Under the pieces are notes generated by a model, which searched no databases, was not told where the DNA came from, and was given only the letters and a program-made list of their open reading frames with translations. A DNA stretch of 64,000 nucleotides, taken from assembly GCF_020379485.1 (NCBI RefSeq), contig NC_063436.1, forward strand, positions 38,569,512 through 38,633,511, given 5' to 3'. Numbering within the stretch: position 1 is the first letter of the stretch; each line of letters starts with the position of its first letter. A program made the translations under genes and the position numbers. Positions 58,491 through 64,000 of this stretch are shown one piece after another. Origin of the DNA: Brassica napus. Taxonomy: Eukaryota; Streptophyta; Magnoliopsida; Brassicales; Brassicaceae.

Positions 58491-61400
58491 AATTCGTCCC
58501 CGAATTCTCAAAACATATCTGTACAGACTTTTACTGAACACTGGAGTCTCTGCAAGAAGTTTAAGATAACCAACTCTGAACTTATCCTCATTTGCCCGTG
58601 TCAAAACAACTGATGGTTCCCCAAATACTTGAACTTTTACAAATTTTTCCTTTTCTCCAATCTTCTGATATGGTGCTCACCTATCCGGAAAAGACCTTTA
58701 GGATAGGCTAAATAGGGTTACAAGTTTTCGGGTCTCAGCAGTACTATCATACTGGGTCTGATATAAAATTACGCAAAATCGGCTCATCAATAGCATAACT
58801 AAAAGAAGTTCCGGTCAACAGATAACCATTTCAACTCTGAACAACTCGGTACATACCAAATAACGGATTTGCGGATTTCCCCAACTTTTCTAAAACAATT
58901 CTTTCTTTTCTGAGCAAACACTTTCACGATAACCAATTCTTCATCGCACATAACTTTCATATACTGCGGTCTACATACTTCCTTTGGCATCGTTGAATTT
59001 CTGAATACCATTACTTCTGAAACCTTTCTATTTGCTTTCCTCCAGTTCAATAACATGGAAATATGGAACGTCAGGTGATGTGCCATACGTGAAGGTAACA
59101 TCTTCAGTCTGGTCAATGTCAACTTGATTAACCGTGCAACAATCAAACAAGAACATGCACGATCAATCACGCTAACATGATTCAGACCAAGGGTGCCACT
59201 CTCAAATACACACACACACACTTATTCCAGGAATGATTTCCCTTACAGTATTCCATACCCTTCTTATCTATCTGAGATACTCTTCAAAAACTTTTGAACG
59301 ACTCAATCTCATTGAAGTTTCGCATATCCAAGTCTTGTTCTATTACTTTCTGATTTCCTTCTTCTGTCTAGTAACTGAGGAATCAACAAGTCCGCCTATA
59401 CCAAACTTGATTTACCAACGAAGTACTCTTGTATGATGACTTCACACTTTCTCTGTTAATACATCTTCTGATCTCTTAACAACTTGAGCATTCCCATATG
59501 CCTTATGGTTATACCTTTTTCCTTGCACTCTTCAATCTTCCTTGGGATTTACTTCACATCTGCTGAATTTTAGGTTGAATTTGGGTTCCTTCTCCCACAT
59601 CTCCACTTTATGAACTTGTACATGACACAGTCCTCATACTATCCTTCGAAATTCTCTTCACCCAGTTCCTTCTATGAATTCCTTAGATTCTCATCCTTCA
59701 ACTGAGTTCCTCAAATACGAATGAATAAGCCATCTCGATTTTCTACTTGCAATCTAGGAGGTTCTCTATTCTCTCCAGACTGATATGAGCGAGGCTCCAA
59801 CATTTAGTAGAATACCACTTCAGGCCAACGATAACTGGTCTTCTCTCAAAGACTTCCTTCCTCAACAACATCCTAATTGAGCTCGATAACTAGATAGCCA
59901 ATCTCATTCTAGATAGAAACAAACCGCTCTAATGGAAGTACTAAGGAATGGGGATGGGACATGAAGGCATACCATAACTCTAATTGGCAGCCAGTACTTC
60001 CACGAATAAGAACAGTGTACCTGAATTCACTAAAGTGAATCCTTCCTAAAACAATGACACTACCCGAGAACTACATCTATGTGTTGTTCCCGCATCAAAC
60101 ACAATATGGGCGGAAAATTCCATCCATAGGCAAGGTCTCATACGACACCTTGATCACTCCTTCACTTATTTATTTAATCATTCATAAATTTTTAAAATGC
60201 ACACAACACGCAATGGGATAAGAAGCAAACCTGTGATTGGACCTTTCAGGGGTTTTGACGGTCCAGTCAACTATAAAGTGTAGGCTCTACCCAAATAGCC
60301 TAACACTTGGATGTGGACTAACGGTAAGGAAAAGTGGACAAGTTCAACATGTGTTATCTTAGGTATAGGTAACGTAGATCGGGTAACTTCATGAGGAAGG
60401 GTCACCTAAAATCCTAACTCTTCACAAGAACCACCAAAGCGCGAATGATGCAAACGTTCCAGATTTCCCAAACTTTGACAATCACGACCATTTTGTCTTT
60501 TCGAGTCACAACCATAACGGCTCAAGGTCCTCGATCTTGATCCGATGAAATGTACACCAAAAATCATCCCCAACGACTTACTTAACTCACTGCTTGAAAC
60601 TGACCTTTGATCTGCACCGGTTGAAAAATAAACGGTCTGCATGACTTGGTAAACTTCTTCAGTAAAACAGCTTCTATAGAATTCATGTGATCCTCCACCA
60701 ACTCCTCATAGCTCTTAAGCTTTATAGTTTGGGTTACTCTGAGATTAATGGCTAAGTCACAATAGTACATCTTCATGATCTTTAGCTCATCCTCCAAACC
60801 ATAATGGATGAATCAGATTAACTTGACTTCGAAATCTTGGCGGAAACATCTCACTGTGCGAACTCCATATCGGTCCCATGTTTTGGGTAGAAAACACTCT
60901 ATCTTGAACTCTTGAAAGAAATCCGCCTAACTTGGACTAACATTTCCCAAATGATGCTTGACGCTTAATCACCAACTTACTGTATCATTCTTGATGATCT
61001 ATGGTTCCATATCCTTCTTGCAATCTTGTGAACAATGGGCCATGTTAGTTGTTCTGCTCCTAGTGTTGCATTCGAAATCTTCCTCTATACAAAATCTACA
61101 TCGAATGGTTTAGTAATTGTCGGTGTTGTCCCAACTTCTTTATCTTGTTCACAAACTTCAAGATGTCTTGTTGCAACGGAATGGTGCTGGTGCGTCCATC
61201 GTCTTGTACTACTGCTGAACTATCTCCGCCACCAACGTTAAGCTTGAAACAAGTGCTGAATCAATCAGGCTTGTACGTCTCTGGTTCTGGTACGTTTGGG
61301 CATAAGCTGGATTGAAATGAGCAGCCGAAAGAATAAGTCATATGAAGTCGGATATTCTGAACCGGATCATCACCAACAACGTCAACTTTGACTTCAATAA

Positions 61401-61868
61401 AACACGGGCCGAAGATGTAATTGATGTGTCAACTCTGTCTCATATATCTTAGAATATCGATATCCACACTAGAAATTGTAGGAACCGCAGGAAAGCATGA
61501 TGATACCAACTCCGAGCATGATGGTAGCAAACCCAAGCACGTCGTTAGCTCACCCGAGCACGATGATAATGGATTGAAGCATGACCGGATTGAACCAAAA
61601 CATGACGATAACAAACCGAATCATGACTGTAGAAAGCTCAATCATGACTGTAGGAATCTCGATCTTGACAGGATCAAAATTGGTAAGTACACTCCACTCC
61701 GTCGAGAATGTCTTGATGCATCTTGTATGAAAGATAACAATAAGGTAACTACCCATGACTATCTATCCTAAGATGAAGGAACCAGCCAGCACATCCTAAT
61801 TATCCTTGCGACTCATTTTGACTTGAAAAACGTTTAAAACAAGTCCCATTCAAGCATCGTATAACCAT
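58491..61868 (-). pseudogene. Decayed gypsy internal region
   Basis: No frame exceeds 140 codons. The minus frame at 58799-59221 contains LTLTRLKMLPSRMAHHLTFH followed by ISMLLNW, a weak match to the 'FHVSMLR' segment at the C-terminal end of gypsy integrases, which is in the right place just before the PPT. The rest gives only short frames. A 30-bp tandem repeat lies near the gag end. Either the coding region decayed long ago and the element has since moved using proteins from a relative, or it was scrambled after insertion; the near-identical LTRs favour the first. Confidence 0.6.
61490..61680. repeat. About 30-bp degenerate tandem repeat
   Basis: Units of the form AAGCATGATGATANCAAACCG recur six times or more. 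The plus strand would read a ten-residue repeat (KPKHDDN-type), the minus strand an SCFG..LSSC-type repeat. The element is read on the minus strand, so the plus frame of 116 codons is not its gene. Confidence 0.75.
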
Positions 61869-61880
61869 GCTCTGATACCA
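61869..61880 (-). other. Primer-binding site, initiator tRNA-Met type
   Basis: On the minus strand TGGTATCAGAGC lies six bases after the end of the 5' LTR. Confidence 0.93.
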
Positions 61881-61886
61881 CCTTTG

Positions 61887-64000
61887 TGACACCCCCGATC
61901 GAAGATGACCGGAAATGACACGGTCGATGTTCCTCGATTGTCGATCTGAGGTTCTCAGAATACTTCTGATCGCCTTAGACCAACAACCAAAGAACACCAA
62001 CGCTCCTATCGGATATAACGCTAGGCTTTTCAACCCGACAAAGCAATACCCGATAGTTAGTTCGTCCGGACAAGGACTAATATCATATGGAACCCTTACT
62101 TAAAAAAAAAACATTCTTTATATATCAATCAAAAGCATCTTACAAAATTTGTTATAAATTAACCTCGAGGTTTTCGGTCAATAAATCTTATAATAAGAAA
62201 TATCAAAACGCCTTTGCAAGGATAATAAAACTACCGCTGGCTAATGATGTTCCTTCCCGTCCTAGAGTTAGGTCTCCCACCTATTGGTTACCTGCATCAC
62301 AAATGAGTCATGAGTAACTAGTTTACTCAGTGAGTCTAATCCCACACCCAAACACATATCAATAGTATCCCGAGCAAGCGACACCATTTGAATGCAGTGG
62401 AATTATATTCCATAATTAATATAATTATAAGGCCTCTCAATCCATCCATGTGAATCTATCTTAAACATCACCTCCACTATACCCGCCAATCACTCACTCT
62501 TAATATATATATATGCTAAACCCGGAAAACCACCAAGGCTAACCGAGCTTAACGGGGAATAAATATAACCATCATCTCCATCAGATATTCCAAGATAGAA
62601 CATCCAACGCTGCATGCAGTTACACGGCCTCCAGGGTGCGACCCCATCATCGTGTCTTCATGACCTTGATCCATATCGCAGGACCAATTCACGGTAATGC
62701 GGGACTTTTGGGAGAGTGAGTATACAATAAGACTTCACATGATTCACACTTATTAATAGAATACTTATAGATTAGTACTTGAGAACAAGTACTAAGGCTC
62801 GGGATAACCTCAAAGAATTATTCTTATTAATTCTTAAGTATTTAAACTAGATAAATACTTCATATATAAATATAGATCAAGGGATAATACTTAATCAATC
62901 AACCATAATTACTCCTTAATTAATACATGATTAATCCTTAATTAATCAATGATTATCCCTTAATTAATTCATGATTAATTCTTAATTAATCAACCATATT
63001 CAATATGCAATCATGCATACTCATTCATCATCTATCTAGACTCACCTTTAAATCCATGAGATTGGCTAAGGAAGACTAGACTCGGGCTCAAGCTAATCAC
63101 ACTTCACTTCTGGATCACTCTCGGTTCAGAACCATCACAAGGATCCGGCTGATCCGAATACTCTCCTTGGCCATCAGTTTTACTCAACTAATTAAACTTG
63201 ACTGGCTGTCTATCTTCAAGCTAACCACGAATTAACCGATCAAAATCAAAGGCTGAAGAACATGGGTGATTCTAAACTCTTGGACACCAAACCTTCAGCT
63301 CTTAACCACACCAGAAGACACTGGATAAAGACACAGGATGGTGAGAAAGGTTTGTCCATGCTCAATTCTCTTCTCTGAATTTTTTTCTGAATTTTTCAAC
63401 TAGTTTTTCTCACAAATTTTTCTCTCTTCTTTCTCTCTTTCTCTCTGAATTTTTCTCTGGTTTTTCTTGCAGGTTATGAACGTCCAGAGGAGAGAAGATG
63501 GTGTTTTATAACATAAGAAGTTGCTTCAGGTGAGGGTCTACTTAAACCAAAGCAAGTTGGTGTCCTTTCCCTCCCTTGAAGAAAGATTATTTTGTTTTTA
63601 TTAAACAAGCAACCAGCTTGTGACTTTCATGTGACTTTAGTGAAGCAAGAAAGCAGGTAGGTGCAGCTCATGTGACTGATTTACTGAGAAAGCAAGAAGA
63701 ATAGCTGGTGAAGGTATTAGACTGGTCGGAATTTAGTTAAGAAACTTAACGACAATTTCGGACAGTTTTCGACTAAAATTTCTCATCCTTTGAATCTCGT
63801 CTTGCTTTCAACTAAGCTTGCCTAGCTTAAATAAAATTCGACCAACATTATTAACACTCTACCAGAACTATCAATGAGAGGCCTTTCGACCACAAGACAG
63901 TCCCGTCGAGGTATTAATTCACCGGGTCGACTTTATTTTTAAATCTGATCGACTAACTCCAAACTGGTCGAGCGGAGTTTTTCTCGACCAAAAATTAACT
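61887..64000 (-). mobile_element. Family A 5' LTR (truncated by window end)
   Basis: Almost identical to 56336-58472 over the 2114 bases visible; about 23 bases are expected to remain beyond the window, by comparison with the other LTR. Confidence 0.93.

Larger units (their letters stand above)
56336..64000 (-). mobile_element. Young gypsy-type LTR element, non-autonomous (runs off the window)
   Basis: Order on the minus strand: 5' LTR (beyond 64000 to 61887), PBS (61880-61869), decayed internal region (61868-58491), PPT (58490-58473), 3' LTR (58472-56336). The LTRs differ by about 15 substitutions and four small indels in 2.1 kb as counted by eye, so the insertion is young. The internal region is only about 3.4 kb and has no long frame. 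Copies of the same LTR family occur at 1-1917 and 10154-12900. It inserted into the CACTA transposase. Confidence 0.92.

Noticed and set aside
61421..61771. 116-codon plus-strand protein with KHDD repeats
   Set aside because: It is a tandem repeat read against the orientation of the LTR element.

Overview
The window looks like transposon-packed, intergenic or pericentromeric DNA of a plant, most likely a member of the Brassicaceae. The inference rests on a plant L1-type LINE (DUF4283-zinc-knuckle ORF1, EN-RT-RNase H ORF2), a CACTA (En/Spm) element with Transposase_21/DUF4218/DUF4216 and Transposase_24 genes, an ATHILA ORF-1-like fragment, Helitron ends of the Arabidopsis/Brassica type, and a Cassandra-like LTR carrying 5S rRNA sequence. 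I found no convincing intact host gene. The only long intact reading frames are the two ORFs of the LINE; everything else that codes is broken.

Layout. 1-1917: truncated long LTR (family A, minus). 1918-4640: LTR-like promoter stretches and GC-richer gene-fragment-like DNA with a CT microsatellite. 4640-4766: a lone CACTA terminus. 4767-7022: 3' end and LTR of a Ty3/gypsy-like element (family D, plus). 7191-7856: a 666-bp Helitron with an exact paralogous empty site at about 24.1 kb. 8730-14797: a nest made of a family B LTR split by a family A LTR (10154-12900), then PBS/PPT sequence, a Cassandra-like LTR (13449-13794) and a decayed gypsy protease region. 14798-17258: a second family D LTR with 3' internal sequence, minus. 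17259-22236 and 32226-36140: two large foldback/MULE-like elements full of short palindromes. 22632-22858: a SINE with a 19-bp target duplication. 23590-23868: a LINE RNase H remnant. 24696-30589: a composite MULE-like unit holding LTR-like sequence and an ATHILA ORF-1 fragment. 39150-45529: a full-looking LINE with an exact 16-bp target duplication. 46936-48091: a 1.16-kb MULE-like element with a 9-bp target duplication and telomere-like repeats in mirror orientation. 50404-56335: one end and the transposase genes of a CACTA element, cut at 56336 by a gypsy-type element (56336 to beyond 64000) whose two LTRs differ at about 15 positions.

The elements interact mainly by nesting. A gypsy element sits in a CACTA transposase codon run, an LTR sits in an LTR, and a Helitron sits in a duplicated segment. 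The most unusual pattern is a set of MULE-like elements that share GGGAAATTGCCAAA-type termini, each filled with its own private short repeat: telomere-like, GAAGACTTC palindromes, or GACGACTTAC palindromes. Two copies of the same family have swapped one palindrome for another throughout. This resembles what is known of motif arrays recognised by element-encoded anti-silencing proteins.
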